Of a stretch of 64,000 nt of DNA, positions 12,001-28,538 are shown one piece after another. The translations under genes were made by a program, and so were the position numbers. How positions within the stretch are numbered: the stretch's first letter is position 1; each line of letters begins with the position of its first letter. The notes under the pieces are model-generated. The model worked only from the letters and a program-made list of their open reading frames with translations, was not told the DNA's origin and did not search any database. The DNA comes from Rutidosis leptorrhynchoides (taxonomy: Eukaryota > Streptophyta > Magnoliopsida > Asterales > Asteraceae): NCBI RefSeq assembly GCF_046630445.1, contig NC_092333.1, forward strand, positions 183,146,501-183,210,500, given 5' to 3'.

Positions 12001-13993
12001 TTTGCTGGCACATGACCCACGGTACACCTGTATCTAGAGACGTAGCCATACTCGCGGCCCATTTGATGTACTTTGGTGCACCCGAACCGTAACTTGTATC
12101 AATGTTACCATATTCGTTTTCAATCTGTCATTAAACAGGCACAGTTAGCATTTCATGTTCATATTCGGGTCGGGTCGGGTCGGCTTGTTGTGTTACCCAA
12201 CCTGATTACATAATCGGGTTGGGAAATTCAACCCAATTTTGACCTACTTAGTGACGGGTGAAACATGTTGGCTATCTGATTTCAGGTCAAGTATTCTATC
12301 CATGCAGATTGGTTTTAGGTACTTGAAAACTTCAAACGGGTTCGGATTATCCAGCCACGACCCGTTTATTCTCGTGTGAAGTTTTGGGTCGTATTGCATA
12401 AACTGACCTGAGATAAGATTATGGGTCCACCTTGAGACGCATAAAGTTTCTCATCCTTCATCATGCCAACGATCTTGGCTGTAAACCGCTTCATTTCAGC
12501 CTAAAAAACGTATAAGAATTTGGTCAACACACAACTTGTTGACCATATAAGAAAACGTACAATTATTTACTAGAGTGAATAAACCTCGAAAGGCTCGTTA
12601 TCTGTTCGAAGCTTAATTCCAGGTATGAAATGCAACCAAAGCGGAAAACCACTGTTTATGAAACAAAGTTAATGATGATAAACATTAAAGTTTGAAGCTT
12701 TTCGAAGATTAAAGAGTGAAAATGTGAAACGGAACGTAACTAACCCATAATTCCATTCAGCACAAACATAAGGACCGATCCGAAGATGAACATAAAGACC
12801 AGCATCAGCTACCAATTTTATAAACTTGACCAAATCTTTTCTTCCTTCAAAGTCATACTGTTAAAGTTCATGGCTTTTTCAGCATACATATTATTATAAA
12901 TATATAGATAGATAGATATAGATATTGGGTGTTAATTATAAGCAGAATTAAGCAAAGTCAAAACATAAAAAAGTACTAGTAGTATAATATTCTTAACATG
13001 CTAAACTTTCCCACTACATAACTACCCAATATCATGAAACATCTCAAATATCAAGAAAAATAATGTATGATGTACTACTACTATAATATCAAAACCAACA
13101 AAAAAAAAAAAAAAAAAGCTAACTTTTTGAATTTTTTTATTTATTTCCATTTCCATTAAAGACCCAAAAACATATCCTTTCAGATAAAATGCAAAAGGGT
13201 ACTCAAAAATCAGAACATTTAGGGTGCGTTGCATAAAATCGGAGGCGTACTTGGAAAAGTTCTCAATGGAATAGAACAGAAAATGTGATCAAACTAAACT
13301 TTTTTTTCAAAAAAATCATTTTTTCTAAATTATAAACACTTTTCAACATATAAATTTTTTTAAGGAAACTCAGATTTTTTTGTTAACTGAAAAAATGCTT
13401 ACAAATAAACATTCTTTCATAAACCAGTACTTCTCCAAAGATATGAGTCTCTCATTATCTAGAGAAATTGATTATAATGATAACTACATTTTTTAGTAGC
13501 AAACGTCCCCCTTATAATTATTAAATTGCAATTGCAATTCCTGCTTAATACAACAAAAATAAATAAGTAAAATATACCTGATTTTTAACAGGTTCATGCA
13601 AATTCCAAAAAACATAAGTCTCAATCACATCCAATCCTCCATCTTTTGATTTCTGAATTAGGTCTGGCCACATCTGCAATTTATTTATTTTTATTTATTT
13701 ATTTATTTATTAAAAGAAAAGTAAAAATACTTTTACAACAGTAATTAATTTAGGATTAAGCAATAATAAAAGGGTTAACAAAAAAGAATGTGTGTCGGTG
13801 TGTACTATTATTATTATTCTAAACTTACGTCAGGAGTACTTCTTGGATAATGAATTGAGCCGGAAACTAACACCCGCCGTTTACCGTCGATCACCAATGC
13901 CCGGTGATCATACGTCACCGTCACACCAACCACCGCCGTCACCACCACCGCCGCCGCCAACAACCAAACAACCAAAACTCTCTTCATTATCAT
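9004..13993 (-). CDS. BGAL8: Beta-galactosidase, GH35, with C-terminal lectin domain
   Basis: Probable secreted enzyme releasing terminal beta-galactosyl residues from cell-wall polysaccharides. Seventeen exons with GT-AG introns: 13993-13829, 13673-13578, 12857-12745, 12651-12585, 12500-12408, 12124-11981, 11898-11704, 11610-11523, 11286-11168, 11078-10917, 10821-10619, 10472-10381, 10301-10204, 10123-9914, 9832-9624, 9552-9213, 9111-9004. They total 2502 nt in one frame (833 residues). The N-terminus is basic then hydrophobic ([15 protein letters not shown]), a signal peptide. The mature start [15 protein letters not shown] is typical of plant GH35. The motif [14 protein letters not shown] carries the acid/base Glu (about residue 182) and WTENWTGWF the nucleophile (about 251). 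The last ~85 residues are Cys-rich ([10 protein letters not shown] to EASCA), a SUEL-type lectin domain. The start could also be the Met at 13987. The family assignment is firm. Orthology to Arabidopsis BGAL8 rests on remembered similarity and should be treated as BGAL8-like. Confidence 0.93.
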
Positions 13994-14951
13994 CGTACCT
14001 TATATTAAAACACACTTATCTTTTTCTTCTCACCTTAACTCATTTTATACACCCAAAAAAAAAAAAAAAAAATTACTTAAAGCAATTGTTTTACTTTTGC
14101 TGAAAAAAAGACAGTATTAAATTAAGTAAGGAATCAAAGTTACAATGTGAACTGAAAGTTTTATAAGTTACTCAAACTTAAGCAAGAGATACAACTTATA
14201 TATATAGGTATAGAAGATAAATAGGTGGAATATATTAGATATAGATATAGATATATGTATGATGATTGAACAATAAAAATAAATATTATATTATTATTTA
14301 ATTATAAAAAAATGGGTCTGCAAATTCGTCGCATTACAAAGATAGTGAGTTTTTGTGTAACGAAATTATATGATAAGGTTCGTAACACAAGGACAAAATG
14401 TGGCAATCACGGAAATTGTTAACAGTGAAGGCTAATGAATACAGAGTTTGTACAGAGTGATATATTTTTGTTGTTAACCCTGAAGTTTATAAGATTGATA
14501 AGTTAGGTCCTTGAAGTTTTTGAGTAGTGTAATGTGGCGGGAGTGGAGGAGAAAGAGGGATGGGACCGCGTGAGAGTGGGACCACTATGGGTGTGGCGCG
14601 TACGGTTTAACCAGCCGTCTATTTCGATTAATTTTACTCCGTATTTTTTTTGAACGCTAAAATTATGTTTTCTAAAATTTGCACAGTATTTTATATTTTC
14701 ATTTTCATCACTATTGAAAAAAGCAACACTTACTCGATACTCCGTATTTGCAAAGTGTATCTTAAAATAAAATAGATAAGAGTATTTAGTTTTTTATTTA
14801 TTTAGAAAGGCATCAAGATTTCATTAAATTATAAAACATGATACAAGCAAGCATGTGAGGGCATGCTTACATATTTGAGCAGAAACGGGAAGTGATTGCT
14901 TGAACTAAATTACCTATACACTAACAGCTATTATCTAAATTTTCGACGGTA
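13994..14951 (-). promoter_or_regulatory. Upstream region of the beta-galactosidase gene
   Basis: This is the gap between the start codon and the copia element. It holds a poly-A run (14055-14070), the candidate TATA box and a GC-richer stretch (14535-14620, 'gtgagagtgggaccac') that stands out from the AT-rich surroundings. No ORF or repeat was recognised. The copia target duplication begins at 14952, so the promoter has about 960 bp of non-element sequence. Confidence 0.45.
14195..14207 (-). promoter_or_regulatory. Candidate TATA box of the beta-galactosidase gene
   Basis: Minus strand CTATATATATAAG lies about 200 bp upstream of the start codon at 13993, which would leave a 5' UTR of roughly 170 bp. 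It is an AT-rich region, so this is a positional inference. Confidence 0.4.
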
Positions 14952-14956
14952 CAATC

Positions 14957-15489
14957 TGTTGGGAAATTACGGCCTTACTAATTCCCACCAACCAGCCCAA
15001 CAATAATAGTAAAGAAATAAGAACAATACATAACACAAGATTTAACGTGAAAACTTCAAAACATGAGAAAAACCACCGGCTCCCAAAGAGAGAAATACAC
15101 TGTATTACAAAGTGTTACAATGATATAGACGACTCTCTTAAGCCAACTACACTCTCCAAAATATTTAACTAATACAACTCTCAAACAAAAGTAAGAAAGA
15201 AAGAAATAATCAAATACTTAAAGTGTATTGGTTGGTGTAATTTTGAAGTAATCCCATAACCTCCTTTTATAGCCAAGGAGTTCACATTTTGGATAGAAGA
15301 AGATAACCATGCTTCCACATTGCAAGGATAACCGATGTAGATACTTCTTCGACGACAACTTCAAGATCCTCATCTTCATGTCGTTGACATTATCTCCCAA
15401 GAGACAAAACTTGCATCTTCATCGAACATTGTCAAGACCCGACAACCATTGTCATCACAGACAATCATAACTCTTAACAAGAATTGTCA
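14957..15489 (-). repeat. Probable full 3' LTR of the copia element
   Basis: On the minus strand this region holds a TATA box (CTATAAAAGGAGG, about 15261-15273) and the copia LTR words 'acgtgaaaact' and 'gagaaaaaccacc' on the opposite strand. A short purine stretch (GGTGGAG, just above 15489) precedes TGACAATTC, a plausible LTR start. If correct, the LTR is about 533 bp. The start is inferred because the other copy is only 46 bp long. Confidence 0.5.
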
Positions 15490-15747
15490 TACTCCACCAT
15501 TAAGAGTATAGCACTTAGAATATTACATTCCAAGCATTTCACCTCGGCACATGTTGTTGAACAATCAGGTGAAACTTTATGGTGCAACTTCCTGTTTGAC
15601 TTTCCCTGGAAGTTTCATCAGCTACAACATCAGTTTCCACCACACAACCTGCATCAATGCCAAACCAATGCCCATGTGCAATTGTGGAACCGCTAACGAA
15701 CATCCATTTCCATGGTGGCGAGGACACACCATGAGGATGGTGTGACT

Positions 15748-16539
15748 TCAAAGGAATTCGTCACTCTCCGTAACAACGGAGACAATGTTAGCGTCTTTGG
15801 AGCCATTTGCCGGATTAGCTCCACCCGGACAATTAACCCTTACATGCCCAGTCTTCCCGCACCTCCAGCATACCAGATTCTTCCCACAGTTTCTCTTTCG
15901 CCTATCCGAACACAACACTATCGTATCTCCTGATGACGAGACCCCGTTACCTTCCAGTCTTTTATCCTCGGATAGGAGCTTGCTAGTAACGTCTTCAAAC
16001 TTCAGAGTTTTCTTCCCATACATCAAAATAGGTTTTATGTGTTCATAAGACGATGATAAAGATAATATCAACCTCAAAGCTTTATCTTCATCATTCGTTT
16101 TAACTCCAATAGCCTCCAGTTCTGAAACAATACCGTTAAGAATACTTAGATGATCTGAAATCTTTGAACCCCCATCCATACGCAGAGTATGAAATTGATC
16201 TTTAAGACACAACCGATTTGAGATGCCCTTGCCCTGGTACAACTGCTCTAGTTTAACCTAAAGCTCTTTTGCCGTTGATAACCCATGCACATTTGCAAGC
16301 ACGTTCTTTGCAAGACACAAACGAATCGCACTTGTCGCCCTCAAATCCATATCATCTCATTCTTCTTCATCGAACTTCTTGCTAGAATCACTGACGGGAA
16401 CAAGGGTGGGTTTACCCTTCAAAGCCTTGTGTAAACCGGACTGAATCAACCCATCCTTGACTTGAACCTGCCACAAGCCAAAATTGATCCTCCCATCAAA
16501 TTTCTCTACATCAAACCTCATCGGACTGAACTTCGACAT
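15748..16539 (-). pseudogene. gag: Ty1/copia Gag (TNT1-like), two in-frame stops
   Basis: Capsid/nucleocapsid precursor of a copia retrotransposon, similar in layout to TNT1 Gag. One reading frame of 264 codons runs without a frameshift. The N-terminus has RFDVEKFDGRINFGLW, the middle has LSTAKEL and LEQLYQGKGISNRLCLKDQF, and the C-terminal zinc knuckle CWRCGKTGHVRVNC is intact (CX2CX4HX4C). Two internal stops (TGA near 16356, TAG near 16250) stand where Gag relatives usually have tryptophan. Both fit G-to-A change on the coding strand, i.e. cytosine deamination on the other strand. The next ORF downstream (15539-15751) is unrecognised and is not a clear protease. Confidence 0.85.
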
Positions 16540-16820
16540 CGTATCCGTATCCTATAAACAACACTTTCTCTGATTTTGCTCACGTTTCAACTGACCGACA
16601 GATGTAGTGGAGTGGCGCACATGATCCTTTAAATCAGAAAATCCAACACCCGGTCCACTACAAATTCTAGACACCACTTACTCCGAATCAGAAAAAATAT
16701 TGTCTAACCAGATACCCTATACGATCATTAGAACTCGTTTCTGATGTGGACGATCCACTCCCGTGGCAACCACAGAGCATATTCCGACTCCTATAATCGA
16801 GACCCCCCGTCAAACCTGAC

Positions 16821-16832
16821 GCTCTGATACCA
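16821..16832 (-). other. Primer binding site (tRNA-iMet type)
   Basis: The minus strand reads TGGTATCAGAGC, the standard plant copia primer site complementary to the 3' end of initiator tRNA-Met. It sits two bases from the end of the 46-bp terminal repeat. Confidence 0.85.
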
Positions 16833-16885
16833 GTTGTTGGGAAATTACGGTCTCACTAATTCCCACCACCCAGCCCAACACAATC

Positions 16886-17599
16886 TTAGCCATGATCATC
16901 GAACACACTTGAAATAAGAGTATTTAGTTGATTGAGGTTTTTTAAGAAACCAAAATAATAATAGTGTAATCTTTTGCTATAAAAGTTAAAGATTTTCCTT
17001 TTAAACGACTGAAATTTTATTAATAAAAGCCTAATAAAGAGCTAGAAAAAAATGGAAATTATATAGGATTACAAAAAGGTTACAGATTAATCTGATATGC
17101 TTTGTTACCTAATCGAGTAGTAATGGCATAAATGGTTATATAGACAATTACTTTATAATTATAAACAATTGTATTACTTATCTAAATCGTAGTATTACAT
17201 TGTGAAAATTTCATGATAATTTCAACTATTCAATTCAATAAATAATAAATAAAGAGTATTAAAAATACTGGTATCCCTTATTCCATCATGAAGTGCACAC
17301 ATATATTTCCGTGTATAAAATAGCTTATTACATTCCCAATTCACAATTACATTTAAAAACTAAATAAATTTAGATTTAGATAAGTATAATATATAATTGT
17401 AAGAAAGTATGAATTATCCATTAAAAGAGAAAGTCTTTAAGGTAAAACTTCATGCGATCTGATGTAATTTCTGTTGTTTTCGATCATTCATCAATCGCGA
17501 AAATAGAATACATAGTAACTAAAGAATCATTTAGATACTCTTATGATCTGTTACTATCCGTTACATTTAAAATCAATTTCGTTCAAGTCTAGTAAAGGT
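16886..17599. other. Unassigned AT-rich sequence
   Basis: No gene or element was recognised. The word 'ataagagtatttagtt' near 16914 also occurs near 14776 on the other side of the copia element. The meaning is unclear. Confidence 0.3.
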
Positions 17600-17888
17600 A
17601 TGTTAGTGAGACATAGCACGTAATGTTCGTTTAAGCATAAACACGTGTTATGCACATATTAGTTACTGAACCTTGTTCAAGCTCATTAGCTCAGCTCCGA
17701 CAACTGTTTAATTTAGAATTAGTGATGTAACCGAATTCTGTTACGATGTTAGAGTATAAATGTAGTGTAGCAAAGTTGTTAAGATGCGTTTTAGATCATA
17801 AATTGTATTTCCCTCTTCTCTTAATTGTAACAATTTCGAGTAACTGAATAAAGTCATTTGTATTTCGATTCCATTGCTTTTTCTAGCA
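17600..17888 (+). repeat. Possible LTR remnant of a Ty3 element
   Basis: The block begins TGTTAGTGAGACA and ends near TTCTAGCA. It holds a TATA-like GTATAAATG (about 17754) and an AATAAAG word (about 17847), in the order expected of an LTR, and directly precedes a Ty3-type gag relic on the same strand. No second copy exists in the window, so the boundaries are guesses. Confidence 0.35.
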
Positions 17889-17901
17889 AGCAATTCTTTC
17901 T

Positions 17902-18880
17902 GTAGATAATGTGGCGGAAGAAGAAAAGGTCAGAATAGCATCAATACACATGTATAACAAAGCATTGAGTTGGACCCAACAGTTTGTTAAAACATTTGGA
18001 GATAATGTCGCTTGGGCTGCATATGAAGAAGCTGTCTTGAATTGGTGATAGTGTTATAGATCCACTCACTGAATTAAAAAACTTGAAACAAACTGGCACT
18101 ATGCAGGCTTATTATAATGAATTTGACCTACTACTCGATAAGGTGGAAATTAGTTCAAGTCATGCTATAAACATGTGTTTTGGCTGAATTATAAAAGGAG
18201 GTTGAAATGCAAGTAACGATGTTTAGACCCAAATTACCCGAAAGATGCTTTTTGCCTGGTTAAATTGCAAAAAAGATACTATTGCAACAACAAAAAGAAG
18301 GTTCGCAACCTTGACCCCTAAAGCCAGTTCAAGTAACTACAATTCCATATTTTCTTAGTATACACCTAATGCTATCAAGACTATGAGTCTAAATCCAACT
18401 CCTACTCAACTAGCATTACCTAGTACACCCTACAATAATGTTTAAAGACGTAACATTAGAAGGCTAACACAAAAAGAAGTTGAAGAAAAAGGGCCAAGAA
18501 TCTATGCTTTCACTGTGATCAAAGACATGTCCCTGGACACAAGGGTAGTGGACAAACGTATTCTCTTGAAGTGATAGGAGAATAAGAATGTCTTGATGCA
18601 AGTGAAGATCAGTTTGTTAATTGAGAAGAAAACTTTGAAGAAAATCATGATGATTAAACACCACAGATATCACTGAGTGCTTTGACTAGATCAAAAACTT
18701 ACCAAACCATGAGATTGGTAGGCTACATACGAAAACAAAGTGTGCATATACTAATTGACTCAGGGAGCACTCACAATTTTTAAGATCCGGAGTTGGCTAA
18801 ACGTGTTAGGTGTAAGCTTAGAAACATGGAGCCCATGAATGTAATGGTCCCTGAAGGGAATAAGATATTAAGTAAGCACA
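17902..18880 (+). pseudogene. Ty3/gypsy gag-protease relic
   Basis: The gag domain is recognisable in pieces: VRIASIHMYNKALSW, FVKTFGDNVAWAAYEEAVL, then after a small deletion DPLTELKNLKQTGTMQAYYN and MFRPKLPE. A degenerate zinc knuckle CFHCDQRHVPGHK lacks its last cysteine (near 18505-18545). The aspartic protease core LIDSGSTHNF lies near 18757-18780 and is followed at once by a stop. These match the gag-protease order of plant Ty3 polyproteins. There are many stops and frameshifts, and no RT follows. The sequence changes to an LTR-like remnant near 18880. Confidence 0.85.
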
Positions 18881-20164
18881 TGTGTGATCAAGTGAAACAA
18901 CCCAAACTCATTTTGTTAAAAATTGACAACTTTTTTTTATACAGACCACAGGTGCGGCGCACCACAATACTGGTGTAGCGCACTAAAGCTCAATTGCAAC
19001 GCACCCTATAACAGTTTTTTGGAAAATTTGAAGTCAGTAGCTAATCTTGCTTTATGGTGCGGCGCACCTCCTCACTGGAGAGGCACACCACTGCTGAAAA
19101 TGCAGTTTCAGCCTACGTAAACACTTTTTGACCCATTGCCACATTAAACTGATTAATACCATTTATCACATGTTTTTAAGCCACAACACTTCAAGACACA
19201 TCAAATTTAGTTCAAACAACAATTCACGGGCATTACACAACTCGTTAGATAAAAAGTGACAGTTTCGACCCAAATAAACTTAATACAAAAAGATGGACCG
19301 AGCATGGTTCTTAGGATTACCCAGATTTAAGCATTCAAACAAAACAATCTTCTAAGCACACTCCTCCGCGTCAAGCTAGCCTCAAATCTTACCATTTCCC
19401 TTGTCCGCACCGGAATCTATAAAAAGTTAAACAACAACGAGGGTAAGCATGAAGCTTAGTGAATGTAATAATTATATACATACTTACTCGCAAACACTTC
19501 GCATATAACGTATACAAGGCTAGCATCACAATTAACATGTAATCACAATATAAAAATGCTAAATAACAACATACAAAATATGGTTAACCATAAACACAAT
19601 GGAATGGTACTTTCATGACCATAAGTGTATACACCACATGATATACACTAATCCTCGAAGTGGCCATCAACACATGACGTGAAGTTATCTGACGATCGGT
19701 CACAACCAGCATTACACCATGTGATCTCCACAACACCCGGGTTAAGTGAATCCATCGCACAGATTAACATAACCACACTATGTGGTCTCCACAATGCACG
19801 GAATTAAGTGTATTCAATGCACGGATAACACTAAGACAACTACATATGGAGCAATTACCGGGCGTTACCCATAGTTACCGAATCGTTACCTGTTTGGTGC
19901 TATAGGCAGCAATTCGTCACTTGCAATCGTTACCTGCAATCACCATGAATTTGGTGAATCCTTTAAACTGAAATGGGACCACTGGATCAGATTTAGCCGT
20001 TTGAAATGGCTCTTTCCTCTTTGTGAGCTTCATGACAAAACTCAGTTTCATTGTGATAATGGAAGAAGGTCTCAAATGAAGAAGATGAGATGTACATGAC
20101 AAAAAAATAGTAACACTAATGTAATGAGTTCTGTATTTTGATAGAAGAATAGATTAGATAGAGA
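18881..20164 (-). repeat. LTR-like remnant, minus orientation
   Basis: On the minus strand a TATA box (TATAAAA, 18935-18941) is preceded by CG-rich palindromes GGTGCGGCGCACC (18951-18963 and 19056-19068) and a variant (18972-18983). The 19600-19920 part is rich in short repeated words ('atgtggtctccacaa', 'tgcacgga', 'gttacc'). No protein is seen. The left and right limits are set by the neighbouring features rather than by termini, and the call as an LTR is inference from the promoter arrangement. Confidence 0.4.
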
Positions 20165-20169
20165 AGATG

Positions 20170-24762
<4,593 letters not shown>

Positions 24763-24764
24763 GG

Positions 24765-24776
24765 TGGTATCAGAGC
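24765..24776 (+). other. Primer binding site of LARD-like element 1
   Basis: TGGTATCAGAGC lies two bases after the 5' LTR end and is complementary to the 3' end of initiator tRNA-Met. It fixes the element orientation as plus. Confidence 0.9.
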
Positions 24777-25147
24777 AGTGGTCTTAGCGAACCAGGTCTT
24801 GCATTAGTGTGTCTAACTGATAGTTGTTTAGATGCATTAGTGAGTCTGGACTTCGACCGTGTCTGCATGTCAAAAGTTTTGCTTATCATTTAGTGTCGAA
24901 AATTATTTGCTTATCATCCTTAAAGTCTAGACACGTCTTACTGCCTCTATTGCATAGACAGTGTATAGATAAATTCATATCTTAGCGTATCTGTTATTGT
25001 TACCTTTGCCTGACAGCTTCCGTAGATTCCTCCGTAACTTATGGGATTTTAGTATTATATATGCATATGTAAATTATGTATTGCAGGGTACTAATCTACA
25101 TCCTATAATCTATTTCTTATCGAAAATCCTTCATCTGATCGTACGAG

Positions 25148-25640
25148 ATGAATCCCTCAACCAGTTCGAATTCCTCGAATTCCAACTGCTATTCCGATAT
25201 GGAGTTTCACCTAAGCTCCGAAAGCAGTGTCACCAGAATGAATCAACCAGTTCACTTGATGGGTTCGTAGTCGACTTAATCAATGGAGACGCGAAGAAGG
25301 CTATCCTTTCCACCAACCAAATTGCCCTCTTGACGAAGAAGCCGAAGCACTTACCAGTGAACTAGTCCGAAACACCATTTTCACTCTCATTTCTCGAATA
25401 TCTCGCCACGATTATATTCTATCTAAAATTCTAAATCTTATTCATCCGCTCGTTCCAACCGACAATCATCCAGGAATAATAGAAGAAGTCAACAAATTTT
25501 GCACTCGAGTAGTGACTTTGGAGAATATGATGCAAAAATTTACCAGCTTCAGCAGCATCACCAGCACCAACATCAATACCAGTACCACCAACAACCCAAG
25601 ATCAACATCACACACCTCAACATCTCATTATGTACCTCGA
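25148..25640 (+). pseudogene. Relic of LARD-specific small ORF
   Basis: The first 38 or so codons from the ATG at 25148 read MNPSTSSNSSNSNCYSDMEF and continue with HLSSESSVTRMNQP. They align with the start of the ORF at 44851 (MDHVSSSNSLNSDSYSDMDI, then HLNSEDSVTKMDQP). A TAG follows and later parts are in other frames, ending in a His/Gln-rich stretch (25540-25600) where the other copy is Ala/Pro/Thr-rich. The function is unknown. A gag-like role is possible from its position after the primer site. Confidence 0.6.
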
Positions 25641-28281
25641 GCATAATCATCAATATGCGAATCGTTCTACATCAATTACCTTCGTTCTTCATGATGATTA
25701 TGTAATCTCTAATGTTTTAGAGATTATGTATTCTAGATCTAATAGTGAATCAAATGAGATTAATATTATATTAACTCATTAAATCTATGATTAAATCTGA
25801 AGAAAATATATATGTAAGTATATTTCCATAAAGATTGTAATTAAAAATTCTTTTGTACAAACTGTTAATGGTGAAAATATTTTAACTGGTAGGTAATACC
25901 CAAGGAATATCCATATTTCACATTAATAAGTTACACTGTACATTCTTCGAAGCTAATTCAACAGTCATTTACTATCCTACTTACATCCACCGATATACAA
26001 ATCCGTTCACCACAAAATAACCATTTTCATCCAATTTCATATTTGGATTTTGATTTATCAGAATCCAACAAGTGGCATAATGAAGAAAACATTGGACAAA
26101 ATAAAGTTTGTTAGAAACAAACAAATTAATTATGAGAAATTTTGTTAAGAATCCACGCTAACAAAATCCTAGCTAACTGTTCCTAGCTAACTGTTAATTC
26201 TGTATTACATTTTAATTATCGCAATTTATTTATCGCAATATTTAATTCTCGTAATTTTATTTATCGTCATTTAATTTCTGTTATTTATTTTACGCATTTT
26301 AAATATCGGGACACGTATACAAGGTTTTGACATATCATATCGAGGCATCTATATATATTATTTGGAATAACCATAGACACTCTATATGCTGTAATGATCG
26401 AGTTCGCTATACAGGGTTGAGGTTGATTCTATAATAATATATATACTTTGAGTTGTGATCGAGTCTAAGACATGTACACGGGTCACGATACGTATTAATT
26501 AATTCGAATATTATATATTAAACTATATATGAATTATTGGACTGTTAACTATGGACTATCGACTGTGGACTAATAAGATTGGACAATTAAAATGAACTAA
26601 TATATTGATTATAACATATGAAACTAAAAATTTCTTCAAGTTTGCCACTTGATTCCATCTTAAACAATCTTTTGTATCTTGATGATTACAATCTACGTTC
26701 AAACCATTCATGATTCTTGAAAATACCTCAATCGAGAAGATGAACCAACCGCACTTCATCTACGGAATGAAAGATTTATACATATAGTTATGCACCTGAA
26801 AAACTCTCAGAAACTGAGTAAACGTTTAACACGTAGCTGTGCTAATTCCTTTAGCGTTATTATTACCGAAAATAACTTTGCAACCCTTGTTCGAGATAGC
26901 CAGTTTTGTCACAGCTCCAGCAAGTTAACTTTGACTTTTCGTTTGAAACAACCTTATTATATAACCTTGATATATATGCGTGCTCTTTTATTGTTATTGG
27001 GGAACCTTTTATATTCTACAATATTACCAACAGACGTACCAGCAACCTCGTTGCTCCTTGGCTTAAATCTCTCCTAAAAATTTTTATATTTATTTATTGA
27101 AACCCTATCATGTACTCATCGACATCTTGCAGCGATAGTTTCCATACCAAATACCGGGAAATATTAATCATTAATTCTCGAATTTCGCATCGTTCCTACG
27201 TCAATAATTATATATCTATATATAACGTATATCTTCTGGACCGATGAATTTTAATTCGAAATCTCTGAATTCCTGAAAAGCACTCTAGCTTACGAATCAG
27301 ATCTCTGAGTTCTGAAAAAGCTGATGAAGCAGCAAAAACTGAAGATTTTTAAACAGTCAAAAGTTTGATAATAAAGAGAGACATACTGAAAAAGCTCAAA
27401 AGTTTTGATACTGAAAGATGAATTGCGCAAACCATGAAAGAGACTGTGGACAAATCACCAGGACAGAACCTGTACTTACCGAATCCAGATGATTCAATAT
27501 CTGATGAAATCTTTAGTAAATATCTTGCTCCTTATTTAGTTGAAATCCTTGCGAAAGAATTTTCTTCATCAACCTTCTAACTTAGAAATTTCAAAATATC
27601 ATCATAAATATCTTCGATATTTCTGAGGAATATTTTCCTAACTATTCTTATCCGAAATTATTTATCTCTTCGCGCTATCTGTGTTACATCATAAAGGAAA
27701 CTGTTTTAGTTTCTAAATTCTATAACATTCGAGTTTAGATTATGAATGAATTCCTGGAGTAGTGTTGAGAATTGAAGCATGAGTTAGTATAATATAATGA
27801 TGTCAGGCCAACTTGGTTATATTACAGTAAGTCATGCTAAATTTCTAATGTAACGTGATGATGATTCACAGACCTTATCCTCATCATGTGCCATGTTACA
27901 CGACTCTTTCATTCTACTTAATTTATAAGCATATCACGGGAATATTTCCTTAATATTTCGGTTCTTCCGTAATTCCAACAAGTTGCTAATAAATCGTGCT
28001 ATTACATTTTCTTTCTGATTAGAAGATTTTCTTTAAATTCCACGAATTTCGGAAATCAACCGTGACTACGTTAAAAGTTAAGACGAACCTTAATTTTATC
28101 ATTTCGCTCTTTTGTGATAGCTTCACTCATACTCTTCGAGCAATCGAATTGATTTATCAATATTACTCAATAATGATAAAACTCTATTTATCAACTTATA
28201 TTCGTCATGAAAACATTTTTATTGTTAGCCATGACGACCTCGATCAAATTTCGGGATGAAATTTCTTTAACGGGTAGGTAC

Positions 28282-28460
28282 TGTAATGACCCGGATATTT
28301 TTGACTAATTTTAAACCAAACTCTCGATACGATTTAATATTTCTGACACGACAAGCATAGTCTGTTAGGTTGATTCTCAAAAATTTTGAACTGTTTCATA
28401 TATTCAATTGACCTTCGACCAGTTTCGATGATTCACGAACAATTATTTGTAAATAGATAC

Positions 28461-28538
<78 letters not shown>

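Larger units (their letters stand above)
14952..16885 (-). mobile_element. Gag-only Ty1/copia element with CAATC TSD
   Basis: The element proper is 14957-16880, flanked by CAATC at 14952-14956 and 16881-16885. Both ends carry a 46-bp repeat starting TGTTGGG and ending CCCAACA (14957-15002 and 16835-16880). A tRNA-iMet type primer site (TGGTATCAGAGC on the minus strand, 16821-16832) lies two bases inside the right repeat, giving minus orientation. The only coding content is a broken copia gag (15748-16539). No protease, integrase or RT was seen. This resembles the TR-GAG class (terminal-repeat elements carrying only gag). The left end also contains a longer LTR-like region to about 15489, so the right LTR appears truncated. 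See the findings. Confidence 0.85.
24763..28281 (+). mobile_element. Internal region of LARD-like element 1
   Basis: A 3.5-kb largely non-coding region. Its first kilobase matches 44466-45400 of the second LARD-like element, and its last 1.3 kb matches 373-2166 and 46400-48199. Apart from the relic ORF at 25148, no frame is shared among copies. It ends in the pre-LTR block around 28240-28281. Confidence 0.8.

Noticed and set aside
11716..12092. Plus-strand ORFs across the beta-galactosidase gene
   Set aside because: They are antisense shadows of exons 6 and 7.
15539..15751. Possible copia protease after gag
   Set aside because: The ORF reads WKWMFVSGSTIAHGHWFG and lacks a convincing D-S/T-G catalytic word, so no protease is claimed.
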